From the NCBI GenBank assembly GCA_950071955.1, contig CATMOC010000056.1, positions 1-12,212 on the forward strand: a stretch of DNA of 12,212 nucleotides, given 5' to 3'. Below are positions 1 through 6,815 of this stretch, piece by piece. Under the pieces are notes generated by a model. It did no database searches, was not told where the DNA came from, and saw nothing but the letters and a program-made list of their open reading frames with translations. Numbering within the stretch: position 1 is the first letter of the stretch; each line of letters begins with the position of its first letter. The translations under genes were made by a program, and so were the position numbers. This DNA comes from an uncultured Mesorhizobium sp. (GTDB taxonomy: Bacteria; Pseudomonadota; Alphaproteobacteria; Rhizobiales; Rhizobiaceae).

Positions 1-620
1 TCGAGTTCGCCCCGTTCCGACGGCTTGATCGAGGCGGCGACGTCGACGACGTCGTGCTCGACTTCATCGGGCCGTTTCCGCGCTTCCTGGCGCGCCACGG
101 CTATGAACTGCGCCTGCGCACGTTCCGCCTCCTCGGCAACATCCACCACGTCGAGACGGGGCTTGCAGCCGAGCAGGCACAGATCGCCGAACTGATCGAC
201 GCCTTCTTCGTCGCGCAGGCCGAATGGCAGACCTTGCTGGAAGGCGCGGCCGACGCGATGACGGGCTTCGCGGACCGGGTCGAGATCGTCATGCTGACGG
301 CCATGCCACACCGCCACCGCCAGACGCGGCGGACCTATCTCGACAGCCTGGGATTGCCCTACCCGCTGGTCACCACCGAGATGGCGAAGGGTCCGGCGAT
401 CCGCAGCCTGCGCGGCACGAGCGGCCGGCCCGTCGCCTTCGTGGACGACCAGCCGCGCAACCTTCTGTCCGCGCTGGAGACGGTGCCGGAGACGCACGCG
501 TTTCACCTGATGGCGGACAACTCGCTGCGCGAACTTCTGCCCGCACCTCCGGACGGGGTGGTCGTCGTGGAAGACTGGCAGGACGCCGGCCCCCGAATCG
601 CCGCGGCTCTCGGCGTCTGA
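1..620 (+). CDS. HAD-like hydrolase, 3' part (5' end outside window)
   Basis: The reading frame is open from the left edge (first full codon at 3) to the TGA at 618-620, giving about 205 residues, so the start lies outside the window. A GTG at 54 is possible but nothing marks it as the true start. Three elements in the right order suggest a haloacid-dehalogenase fold: a hydrophobic strand ending in Thr (VMLTAMP, Thr near 297), a lysine in AKGPA (near 387), and a strand ending in paired aspartates (VAFVDDQPRN, Asp-Asp near 444-449). HAD enzymes use these as motifs II, III and IV. Motif I with the nucleophilic Asp would be upstream and cannot be checked. The substrate is unknown; such proteins are usually soluble phosphatases. 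The gene converges on the acetyltransferase gene with 15 bases between stop codons. Family assignment is fairly likely, function unassigned. Confidence 0.7.
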   Translation, partial: EFAPFRRLDRGGDVDDVVLDFIGPFPRFLARHGYELRLRTFRLLGNIHHVETGLAAEQAQIAELIDAFFVAQAEWQTLLEGAADAMTGFADRVEIVMLTAMPHRHRQTRRTYLDSLGLPYPLVTTEMAKGPAIRSLRGTSGRPVAFVDDQPRNLLSALETVPETHAFHLMADNSLRELLPAPPDGVVVVEDWQDAGPRIAAALGV

Positions 621-635
621 CGATCGAACCCGTTC

Positions 636-1229
636 CTACAGGATCAACCGCATGAGCGGACGGCCCGCTTTGCGGCCGGCCACCTTCTCGAAGCCGGCCT
701 TCTCGAACACGCGCGTCGAGCCGACGAACAGACCGATGGAGCGGGAACTCTTCGACTGGTCCATCGGACAGGCGTCCAGCACGCGTGCGCCATTGTCGCG
801 GGCATAGCGGATGCCTTCGGCGACCAGCCGATGGCTCAACCCCTGGCCGCGCGCCTTCGACCGGATGAAGAAGCACGAGATCGCCCATGCGCCTGGGTCG
901 AATGTTTCGGCGGGATCGATCGGCGCCGAAACCCGGCCGGCATTGTTCCACTCGGGAACGTCGGCGCGTGGTCCGATCTGCATCCAGCCGAGTGCGCGGT
1001 CGCCGTCGAAGGCAAGCAGGCCCGGCGGCGGCCCGGCTTCCACCCGGTTCATCAGATGCGCCTTGTTGGATTCGCGATTGTTCTCGCGGCGCTTCGCCGG
1101 CGGCAGGCGGAAGTGCGTGCACCAGCAGCCGTAGCAGGCGCCCTGCGGCCCGAACAGCTCTTCGAGCGCCGGCCAAAGCTCGGGCGTCAGCGGCCGCACG
1201 ACCGTCGCGTGGCTTTCAACAGCGGACAT
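636..1229 (-). CDS. GNAT-family N-acetyltransferase
   Basis: The product has 197 residues. The acetyl-CoA loop is visible as [13 protein letters not shown] (about 123-134), which fits the GNAT motif A pattern R/Q-x-x-G-x-G/A. It is preceded by a hydrophobic strand (AISCFFI) and followed by the usual helix. A late [13 protein letters not shown] segment matches the common GNAT C-terminal pattern in which a residue-rich helix leads to GF. The N-terminal part carries a Cys cluster (ACYGCWC, Cys32, 35, 37), as in a GNAT subgroup of unknown substrate. The start at 1229 is supported by an AAGGAG ribosome-binding site about five bases upstream. The gene is divergent from dinB, its start lying 78 bases from the dinB start, and convergent with the HAD gene. 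It should transfer an acetyl group from acetyl-CoA to an amine; the acceptor cannot be predicted. Confidence 0.85.
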   Translation of the reverse strand: MSAVESHATVVRPLTPELWPALEELFGPQGACYGCWCTHFRLPPAKRRENNRESNKAHLMNRVEAGPPPGLLAFDGDRALGWMQIGPRADVPEWNNAGRVSAPIDPAETFDPGAWAISCFFIRSKARGQGLSHRLVAEGIRYARDNGARVLDACPMDQSKSSRSIGLFVGSTRVFEKAGFEKVAGRKAGRPLMRLIL

Positions 1230-1249
1230 GACGTCTCCTTTCCGGTTGC

Positions 1250-1278
1250 CTTGCCCCGGCGGTGTGCCTCGACTATCA
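1250..1278 (+). promoter_or_regulatory. Putative sigma-70 promoter of dinB
   Basis: CTTGCC at 1250-1255 and CTATCA at 1273-1278 are separated by 17 bases. They match the alphaproteobacterial housekeeping consensus (CTTGAC, CTATAT) at five and four of six positions. Transcription would begin near 1285-1287, directly at the LexA box, leaving a leader of about 20 bases before the ATG at 1308. The placement is by inspection only. Confidence 0.5.
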
Positions 1279-1286
1279 TGCGATTT

Positions 1287-1301
1287 GTTCTCTTTATGTT
1301 C
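1287..1301 (+). promoter_or_regulatory. LexA (SOS) box upstream of dinB
   Basis: GTTC at 1287-1290 and GTTC at 1298-1301 are separated by exactly seven bases. This is the direct-repeat operator bound by LexA in Alphaproteobacteria (GTTC-N7-GTTC). It lies just downstream of the putative -10 element and six bases before the ATG at 1308, where bound LexA would block initiation. dinB is a classical SOS gene, so site and gene agree. It might also affect the divergent acetyltransferase gene, whose start is 58 bases away, but no promoter for that gene was identified. Confidence 0.8.
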
Positions 1302-1307
1302 GCAGCC

Positions 1308-2627
1308 ATGGCGCCTGCTGTCAACAATCCTCTTGCCGGTTTCTGCCGCGATTGCCTCGCGCGCCAGGCTGACGCGTTACCGCGCCGCTGCGAGGCGTGC
1401 GGGAGCCCGCGGCTCGCGCGCCATCCGGAGCTCTACCGGCTGTCGCTCGCCCATATCGACTGCGATGCCTTCTATGCCGCCGTGGAGAAGAGGGACCGCC
1501 CGGAACTGCGCGACAGGCCCGTCATCATCGGCGGCGGAAAGCGCGGCGTTGTCTCGACGGCCTGCTACATAGCCCGGATCAACGGCGTGCGGTCGGCGAT
1601 GCCGATGTTCAAGGCGCTCGCCGCCTGCCCGGAGGCCGTGGTGATCAAGCCGGACATGGAAAAATACGCCCGGGTCGGGCGGCAGGTACGCGAGATGATG
1701 CAGGCGCTGACGCCGCTGGTGCAGCCGATCTCGATCGACGAGGCCTTCCTCGATCTTGCCGGCACCGAGAAGCTGCACGGCATGCCGCCAGCGCTGGTGC
1801 TCGCCCGCTTCGCGCGCAACCTCGAGAAGGAGGTCGGGATCTCCGCCTCGGTGGGGCTGTCCTATTGCAAGTTCCTCGCCAAGATCGCCTCCGACACGCA
1901 GAAGCCGCGCGGCTTTGCCGTCATCGGCGAAGAGGAGGCCGTCGGCTTCCTCGCCGACAAGCCGGTGACGCTGATCTGGGGAGTCGGCAAGGCCTTCGAC
2001 GAGGTGCTGGAACGCGACGGCATCCGCACCGTCGGCCAGCTCCAGAAGATGGAGCGCGGCGATCTGATGAAGCGCTACGGCACCATGGGCGACCGGCTCT
2101 ACCACCTGTCGCGCGGCATGGACGAGCGGCGCGTGCATGCCGACCACGAGGCCAAGAGCGTTTCGGCCGAGACGACATTCGACACTGACCTCGCCTCGCC
2201 GGAGGATCTGGTGCCGGTGCTGCGCGCTCTCTCCGAGAAGGTCTCCTCCCGGCTAAAGAAATCGGGGATTGCCGGGCGCACGGTGGTGCTCAAGCTCAAG
2301 ACCAGCGACTTCCGCATCCGCACGCGCAACCGGCAGCTTGCCGATCCGACGCGGCTGGCGGACCGGATCTTCTCCACCGGTCTCGAACTCCTGCGAAAGG
2401 AAACCGACGGAACCCGCTATCGGCTCATCGGAATCGGCGTCAGCGACCTCTCGGACGCGGCCAGGGCCGATCCACCCGACCTCGTCGACCTGAAGGCGCG
2501 CAAGCGCGCGCTGGCAGAAGGCGCGATCGACGATCTGCGCGACAAGTTCGGCAGGACAGCCGTCGAGACCGGCTACACCTTCGGCAAGGGCCGCAATGCA
2601 CGCCCGCAGCGCGACGGCGATTCCTGA
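1308..2627 (+). CDS. dinB: DNA polymerase IV (Y-family translesion polymerase)
   Basis: This 439-residue Y-family polymerase copies damaged DNA with low fidelity during the SOS response. The catalytic carboxylates are visible: Asp51 in [12 protein letters not shown] and Asp144-Glu145 in SIDEAFLD, with Tyr56 at the steric-gate position that excludes ribonucleotides. A helix-hairpin-helix segment ([11 protein letters not shown]) and a C-terminal little-finger region follow. Ahead of the polymerase fold is a four-cysteine finger, C-x2-C-x11-C-x2-C (Cys13, 16, 28, 31), typical of rhizobial DinB proteins and absent from E. coli DinB. No C-terminal clamp-binding motif of the E. coli type is obvious. 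The frame is open far upstream (to 831) because it runs antisense through the acetyltransferase gene. ATG 1308 is preferred over ATG 1278 because the LexA box and promoter lie between them and upstream. No good Shine-Dalgarno sequence precedes either ATG. Confidence 0.93.
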   Translation: MAPAVNNPLAGFCRDCLARQADALPRRCEACGSPRLARHPELYRLSLAHIDCDAFYAAVEKRDRPELRDRPVIIGGGKRGVVSTACYIARINGVRSAMPMFKALAACPEAVVIKPDMEKYARVGRQVREMMQALTPLVQPISIDEAFLDLAGTEKLHGMPPALVLARFARNLEKEVGISASVGLSYCKFLAKIASDTQKPRGFAVIGEEEAVGFLADKPVTLIWGVGKAFDEVLERDGIRTVGQLQKMERGDLMKRYGTMGDRLYHLSRGMDERRVHADHEAKSVSAETTFDTDLASPEDLVPVLRALSEKVSSRLKKSGIAGRTVVLKLKTSDFRIRTRNRQLADPTRLADRIFSTGLELLRKETDGTRYRLIGIGVSDLSDAARADPPDLVDLKARKRALAEGAIDDLRDKFGRTAVETGYTFGKGRNARPQRDGDS

Positions 2628-2812
2628 GCATTGAGCGCGCGCGGGTAATATTCGCCTCAATTCGGCGTCCATTGCATCTCGCCAATTTTTCTACTGAACT
2701 ACATGGCCTCTTCGCGCATCTACTCAAATCTTGTAGGTTTTTGGAATCGCTGCTTGAAACGGCATCAACAACCTCCACATACGCGGCATACTCAACCATG
2801 GGAGGCACAAGA

Positions 2813-3016
2813 ATGCAGGAGCGAAACCATACACTGATCGGCACGAACGGAGATCGCGAACTCTGGCGCTCGGAAATCCGGCAACCGGATAATCAATGGA
2901 CGACAATCTACCGCGGTATTGGGTTCGTGTATGTGCAAGGCGTTCGCAAACAAACTCCCGAGGACCATGCTTGGCCTGGCGAGGCCGAAGCTCAGGCTTG
3001 GCTTATTCAGGGATAG
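2813..3016 (+). CDS. Small hypothetical protein (67 aa)
   Basis: I do not recognise this protein. It has 67 residues, is hydrophilic with many Trp, Arg, Glu and Gln residues, and lacks a signal peptide, membrane segment or cysteines, so it should be cytosolic. The start at 2813 is chosen because a strong ribosome-binding site, GGGAGG at 2800-2805, sits seven bases upstream. The frame is open back to 2672, but that extension has no such site. A CTTGAA at 2753-2758 could be a -35 element, but no convincing -10 lies at the right distance. Base composition here is lower in GC than the flanking genes, particularly in the 185 bases between dinB and this start. The gene stands alone between dinB and the metal transporter operon on the same strand. 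It could be an orphan or a recently acquired gene. Confidence 0.6.
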   Translation: MQERNHTLIGTNGDRELWRSEIRQPDNQWTTIYRGIGFVYVQGVRKQTPEDHAWPGEAEAQAWLIQG

Positions 3017-3112
3017 AATTCACAGGCGCTGGATACCGAGATCGCACGGTCTCTAGAATAGCCGTTGGGATCCCGGCGCCTATCTTACAGGCTCCCGGAG
3101 CGCCCGATCCGC

Positions 3113-3141
3113 GTTGACGGATGTAATAACATCACATATCG
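3113..3141 (+). promoter_or_regulatory. Putative promoter of the metal transporter operon
   Basis: GTTGAC at 3113-3118 matches the alphaproteobacterial -35 consensus CTTGAC at five of six positions. With a 17-base spacer the -10 position holds ATATCG (3136-3141), a weaker match at three of six. Transcription would start near 3148, about 35 bases before the ATG at 3183. The Zur-like palindrome fills most of the spacer, the usual arrangement for a repressor that excludes RNA polymerase. Confidence 0.45.
3120..3133 (+). promoter_or_regulatory. Zur-like operator
   Basis: GATGTAATAACATC is an inverted repeat: GATGT and ACATC are perfectly complementary arms around AATA, and six of the seven possible pairs match. 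Its ATGTAATAACAT core resembles operators of Zur, the Fur-family zinc repressor, in proteobacteria. It sits inside the presumed promoter spacer, 49 bases before the start of a metal ABC transporter ATPase with a His-rich tail. Binding by Zur is inferred from sequence and context. A different Fur-family regulator (Mur or Irr) is less likely given the sequence. Confidence 0.6.
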
Positions 3142-3182
3142 AGGCGCGGTCGCCATCCGCTAGGCGCATCCCTGGAACGCCC

Positions 3183-4031
3183 ATGATCGAACCCGCCCTC
3201 GCCTTCGCCGACCTGACGCTCGGCTACAACCGACATCCGGCCGTGCATCACCTCGACGGCCACGTCGCGCGCGGTTCGCTGACCGCGATCGTCGGGCCGA
3301 ATGGTTCGGGCAAGTCGACACTGATGAAGGGGATCGTCGGCGTGCTGCCGCCCATGGCCGGCGCGGTGCGCCTGCCGGACGGCGCCCGCATCGCCTACCT
3401 GCCGCAGCAGAGCGAGATCGACCGCTCCTTTCCGGCGCGCGTCATCGATCTGGTACGGCTGGGGCTGTGGCGGCGGCGCGGGCTGCTCGGCCGCTATACC
3501 CCCGAGGACCACCAAAGGTGCAGATCGGCGCTGACGGCGGTCGGGCTCACGGGCTTCGAGGAGCGACCGATCGACACCCTGTCGGGCGGACAGCTGCAAC
3601 GCGCCCTCTTCGCGCGCGTGCTGGTGCAGGACGCCGACATCATCCTGCTCGACGAGCCGTTCAACGCCGTCGATTCCCAGACGGTCGGCGATCTTCTCGC
3701 CTTGATCAGGCGCTGGCACGGCGAAGGGCGCACGGTGCTCGTGGTGGTCCACGACCTCGACCTGGTGCGGCGTCATTTTCCCGACACGCTGATCCTTGCC
3801 CGCGGGCTCGTTGCCTGGGGCAGGACGCAGGACGTTCTCCTGCCGGAAAACCTCTCGCGCGCCCGCGGTTTCGACGAGGCATGGAGCGAGGACGCGCCCT
3901 GGTGCGAGGCGGACGACGAGCATGGTCACGCCGAGGGCGGTTCCATTGTCCTTGATGGCTTGGACAGCCATCATGGTCATGCTCACCATGCGCATGCCGG
4001 CGACGCCGCCAGGCGCCGCGGGATCATGTGA
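3183..4031 (+). CDS. Metal (probably zinc) ABC transporter, ATP-binding protein
   Basis: This 282-residue protein would power metal import from the cytoplasmic face of the membrane. The Walker A loop GPNGSGKST (38-46), signature LSGGQLQR (133-140), Walker B IILLDEP (153-159) and switch His190 are all present, as is the Q-loop in LPQQ. The sequence style and the adjacent ABC-3-type permease place it in the zinc/manganese import group (ZnuC-like). After the ATPase fold, an extension of about 40 residues (roughly 240-275) carries at least eight histidines, clustered as HGH and as DSHHGHAHHAH, a plausible metal-binding tail. ATG 3183 is preferred, with GGAA six bases upstream. A TTG at 3114 would place the promoter and Zur-like site inside the coding region. 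The stop overlaps the permease start (ATGTGA), implying coupled translation. No substrate-binding protein gene accompanies it here. Confidence 0.9.
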   Translation: MIEPALAFADLTLGYNRHPAVHHLDGHVARGSLTAIVGPNGSGKSTLMKGIVGVLPPMAGAVRLPDGARIAYLPQQSEIDRSFPARVIDLVRLGLWRRRGLLGRYTPEDHQRCRSALTAVGLTGFEERPIDTLSGGQLQRALFARVLVQDADIILLDEPFNAVDSQTVGDLLALIRRWHGEGRTVLVVVHDLDLVRRHFPDTLILARGLVAWGRTQDVLLPENLSRARGFDEAWSEDAPWCEADDEHGHAEGGSIVLDGLDSHHGHAHHAHAGDAARRRGIM

Positions 4032-4903
4032 GCGGCGGCATGTACCAGGCTCTGGTTTCTCCGTTCCTCGAATTCTCGTTCATGCAGCGCGCTCTGCTCG
4101 GGGCGCTGCTCCTGTCCGTCTCCTCCTGCCCGGTCGGCGTCTTCCTGATGCTGCGGCGCATGAGCCTGGCCGGAGACGCCATGGCGCATGCCATCCTGCC
4201 GGGTGCGGCGATCGGCTTCCTGCTGTTCGGGCTGGAGATCGTACCGATGACCGTCGGCGGACTGATTGCCGGCGTCGTGGTGGCGCTGGGCGCGGGCGCG
4301 GTCTCGCGCTTCACGCTGCAGAAGGAGGACGCCTCCATGGCCGCCTTCTACCTGATCTCGCTGGCGCTCGGCGTGCTGATCGTCTCGATGCGCGGCTCCA
4401 GCGTCGACCTGATGCAGGTGCTCTTCGGCACCGTCCTGGCGCTGAACGACGAGGCGCTGACGCTGATCGGGTCGATCTGCGCGATCACTTTGATCACCCT
4501 CTTCGTCGTGTGGCGCGGCCTCATCGCCGAATGCCTGGACCCGCTCTTCCTGCGCTCCGTCAGCCGGATCGGCACGCCAGTCCACTTCGCCTTCCTCGGG
4601 CTCGTGGTGCTCAATCTCGTCGGCGGTTTCCAGGCGCTCGGAACGCTGCTTTCGGTCGGTCTGATGATGCTGCCGGCCGCGGCCGCGCGCTTCTGGTCGA
4701 TCCGGGTCGGACCGATGTGCCTGCTCGCGGTCGCAATCGGCATGATCGCCAGCGTCGCCGGGCTCCTGCTGTCCTATCATTTCGCGCTGCCGTCGGGACC
4801 GGCGATCATCCTGTCGGCGGGCGCGATCTATCTCGCATCGATCCTGTTCGGCAGCCGCGGCGTGCTGGCCGAGCGCGTACGGCACCGCCACCGGACCGCA
4901 TGA
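4028..4903 (+). CDS. Metal (probably zinc) ABC transporter, permease
   Basis: This 291-residue integral membrane protein is mostly hydrophobic, with about eight likely membrane segments separated by short loops. It fits the ABC-3 family of zinc/manganese permeases (ZnuB-like). Family features include RRMSLAGDAMAHAILPGAAIG near the N terminus, in the part of these permeases that couples to the ATPase, and the late LLSVGLMMLPAAAARFW segment. The C-terminal tail is short, basic and includes His residues (RHRHRTA). The start given is GTG 4028, overlapping the ATPase stop by four bases with GGGA just upstream. ATG 4040, twelve bases later, is an equally reasonable start and would leave an 8-base gap. 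The gene ends two bases before the stop of the convergent export permease. It forms a transporter with the preceding ATPase; the periplasmic binding protein must be encoded elsewhere. Confidence 0.9.
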   Translation: MSGGMYQALVSPFLEFSFMQRALLGALLLSVSSCPVGVFLMLRRMSLAGDAMAHAILPGAAIGFLLFGLEIVPMTVGGLIAGVVVALGAGAVSRFTLQKEDASMAAFYLISLALGVLIVSMRGSSVDLMQVLFGTVLALNDEALTLIGSICAITLITLFVVWRGLIAECLDPLFLRSVSRIGTPVHFAFLGLVVLNLVGGFQALGTLLSVGLMMLPAAAARFWSIRVGPMCLLAVAIGMIASVAGLLLSYHFALPSGPAIILSAGAIYLASILFGSRGVLAERVRHRHRTA

Positions 4904-4905
4904 GC

Positions 4906-6114
4906 TCACTCGTGCCGGAGCGCGTCGATCGGGTCGAGCCGGGCCCCGCGCAGCGCCGGGAAGAAGCCGAAGACCATGCCGATGAGCGCCGAGAAGCCGA
5001 AGGCGAGCAGAACGATCAGCCATGACGGGCTGAACGGCAGGCCGAGCAGGGACGAGACCGCCCCTGCGATACCGAGGCCGAGCGCAATCCCCGACAGGCC
5101 GCCGATCGCCGAAAGCACGGTCGCCTCGACCAGGAACTGCAGCAATATGTGCTTCTCGTGCGCGCCGATCGCCAGCCGGATGCCGATCTCGCGCGTGCGT
5201 TCGGTCACCGAGACCAGCATGATGTTCATGATGCCGATGCCGCCGACGAGCAGGCTGACGCCCGCGACAGCCCCGAGCATCCCGGTCATCGTCGTCGTCG
5301 TGCTGGCCATCGCGTCGGCGATCTGGGTCATGTCGCGCACAGAAAAATCGTCGTCCGCGTCGGGCGCGATGCGCCGGCTCTCGCGCAGCAGATCTTCCAT
5401 GTTCGCCTGGATGGTCGACGTCGGAATATCGTCGCGCCCGGCGACGTAGATCGTCTCGATTTCGCGGTTGCCGGCGATCCGCCGCTGGAAGGCAGCCAGC
5501 GGCATCATGACCAGATTGTCCTGGTCCTGCCCGAAACCGGAGAAGCCCTTGGATTCCAGGAGACCGATGACCTTGCAGCTCATCTGCTTGACGCGGATCG
5601 TCGTGCCGGTCGGATCGCCCGTACCGAAGAACTGGTCGCTGACGGTCTTGCCGATCACGCAAACGCTCGCGCCCGAACGGACCTCCGATTCGTTGAAAGG
5701 GCGCCCGTAGATCAGCGACCAATCGCGCGCCTCGAAATAATGCGTGTCCGTGCCGGTGATCGCGGTCGTGATGCTCTCCGCGCCGAACACCACGCGGGCC
5801 ATCGACTGCGACGCCGCCGAAATCGCCTTCGCGCCGTCGAGCTTGGTGGCGAGGATCGCATAGTCCCTTTCCGCCAGCGGACGCGCGGTGACGCGAGGCC
5901 CGCCCGGTCCGCCGCCGCTGCCCGAGCGCACCACGAGGAGGTTCGAGCCGAGCTTTGAGATGTCGGCCTTGACCTTTTCTGTCGTGCCCGAGCCGATCGT
6001 GATCATGGCAATGACGGCTGCCACGCCGATGACGATGCCGAGCAGCGTCAGGAACGAGCGCAGGGCGTTGCGGCGGACGGAGATCAGGGCGAGGCGGATG
6101 GTTTCCCACACCAT
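4906..6114 (-). CDS. MacB-type ABC transporter permease
   Basis: This 402-residue protein has the MacB/FtsX-family layout: an N-terminal membrane helix (about 20-42), a large periplasmic domain (about 43-275), and three membrane helices near 278-300, 327-353 and 363-388. Conserved cytoplasmic segments are TERTREIGIRLAIGA (304-318) and the C-terminal FFPALRGARLDPIDALRHE, both typical of the family. Such permeases act mechanically, driving periplasmic substrates through a membrane fusion protein and an outer-membrane channel. In E. coli MacB the ATPase is fused to the permease; here they are separate genes. The start ATG (6114-6112) shares one base with the ATPase stop (TGATG). The frame continues upstream into the ATPase gene without a stop, but that extension is antisense-like noise. 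The substrate may be a macrolide, peptide or lipid; the sequence does not say. Confidence 0.92.
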   Translation of the reverse strand: MVWETIRLALISVRRNALRSFLTLLGIVIGVAAVIAMITIGSGTTEKVKADISKLGSNLLVVRSGSGGGPGGPRVTARPLAERDYAILATKLDGAKAISAASQSMARVVFGAESITTAITGTDTHYFEARDWSLIYGRPFNESEVRSGASVCVIGKTVSDQFFGTGDPTGTTIRVKQMSCKVIGLLESKGFSGFGQDQDNLVMMPLAAFQRRIAGNREIETIYVAGRDDIPTSTIQANMEDLLRESRRIAPDADDDFSVRDMTQIADAMASTTTTMTGMLGAVAGVSLLVGGIGIMNIMLVSVTERTREIGIRLAIGAHEKHILLQFLVEATVLSAIGGLSGIALGLGIAGAVSSLLGLPFSPSWLIVLLAFGFSALIGMVFGFFPALRGARLDPIDALRHE

Positions 6115-6815
6115 CAGGCCAGCTCCTCGACCCGGCTGTCGGCCGCGATCCTGCCGTCGACGAACTTCACGACGCGCTCGGCGTAGGTCGCGATGTCGGA
6201 CTCGTGCGTGACCATGGCGATCGTCAGGTTCTTCTCGCGGTTCAGTTCGGTGAGAATCTCCATGATCTCGTGGCTGCGGGCGGAATCCAGATTTCCGGTC
6301 GGCTCGTCCGCCACGAGCAGGGTCGGTTCGGAGACGATGGCCCGCGCGATCGCCACGCGCTGCTGCTGGCCGCCGGAGAGTTCGGCCGGTGTATGCTTCT
6401 CGCGCCCTTCGAGCCCGACCCGGCCGAGCGCGGCGAGCGCCCTGCCCCGCCGTTCGCGCGCCGGCACGCCGCGATAGACGAGCGGCAGTTCGACGTTCTC
6501 GACGGCGGTGGTTCGCGGGAGAAGGTTGTAGCCCTGGAAGACGAAGCCGATGTAGAGATTGCGCAGCATGGCGCGGCGGCCGCGGTCGAGCCGGCCCGCA
6601 TCCACGCCATCGAAGGCATAGGTGCCGCGCGTCGGCGTGTCGAGACAGCCGATGATGTTCATCGCTGTCGACTTTCCCGATCCCGAAGGCCCCATGATGG
6701 CGACGAAATCGCCCCGCTCGATGGCGAGGTTCACGCCGGCCAGCGCATGGACCTGCGCCTCGCCGTGGCCATAGGTCTTCCAGACGTCGGTAAATGTCAG
6801 GAGCGGCTTCGGCAT
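6114..6815 (-). CDS. MacB/LolD-type ABC transporter ATP-binding protein
   Basis: This 233-residue protein is a complete, compact ABC ATPase with Walker [10 protein letters not shown] (42-50), Q-loop in [10 protein letters not shown] (near 94), signature LSGGQ (147-151), Walker [13 protein letters not shown] (166-177) and switch His204. The ADEPTGNLD and [10 protein letters not shown] wording is diagnostic of the LolD/MacB/FtsE group, which pairs with MacB-type permeases rather than importers. It sits in the middle of a three-gene operon. Its start ATG (6815-6813) overlaps the fusion-protein stop as TGATG, and its own stop overlaps the permease start in the same way, so translation of all three is probably coupled. 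It would dimerise on the cytoplasmic side of the permease and drive the efflux cycle by ATP hydrolysis. Confidence 0.94.
   Translation of the reverse strand: MPKPLLTFTDVWKTYGHGEAQVHALAGVNLAIERGDFVAIMGPSGSGKSTAMNIIGCLDTPTRGTYAFDGVDAGRLDRGRRAMLRNLYIGFVFQGYNLLPRTTAVENVELPLVYRGVPARERRGRALAALGRVGLEGREKHTPAELSGGQQQRVAIARAIVSEPTLLVADEPTGNLDSARSHEIMEILTELNREKNLTIAMVTHESDIATYAERVVKFVDGRIAADSRVEELA

Noticed and set aside
831..1307. N-terminal extension of the dinB reading frame
   Set aside because: It runs antisense through the acetyltransferase gene, bears no resemblance to the family, and would include the dinB promoter and LexA box.
3114..3182. TTG start for the metal ATPase
   Set aside because: The TTG is part of the likely -35 element and the extension would contain the Zur-like operator; the ATPase fold begins after ATG 3183.
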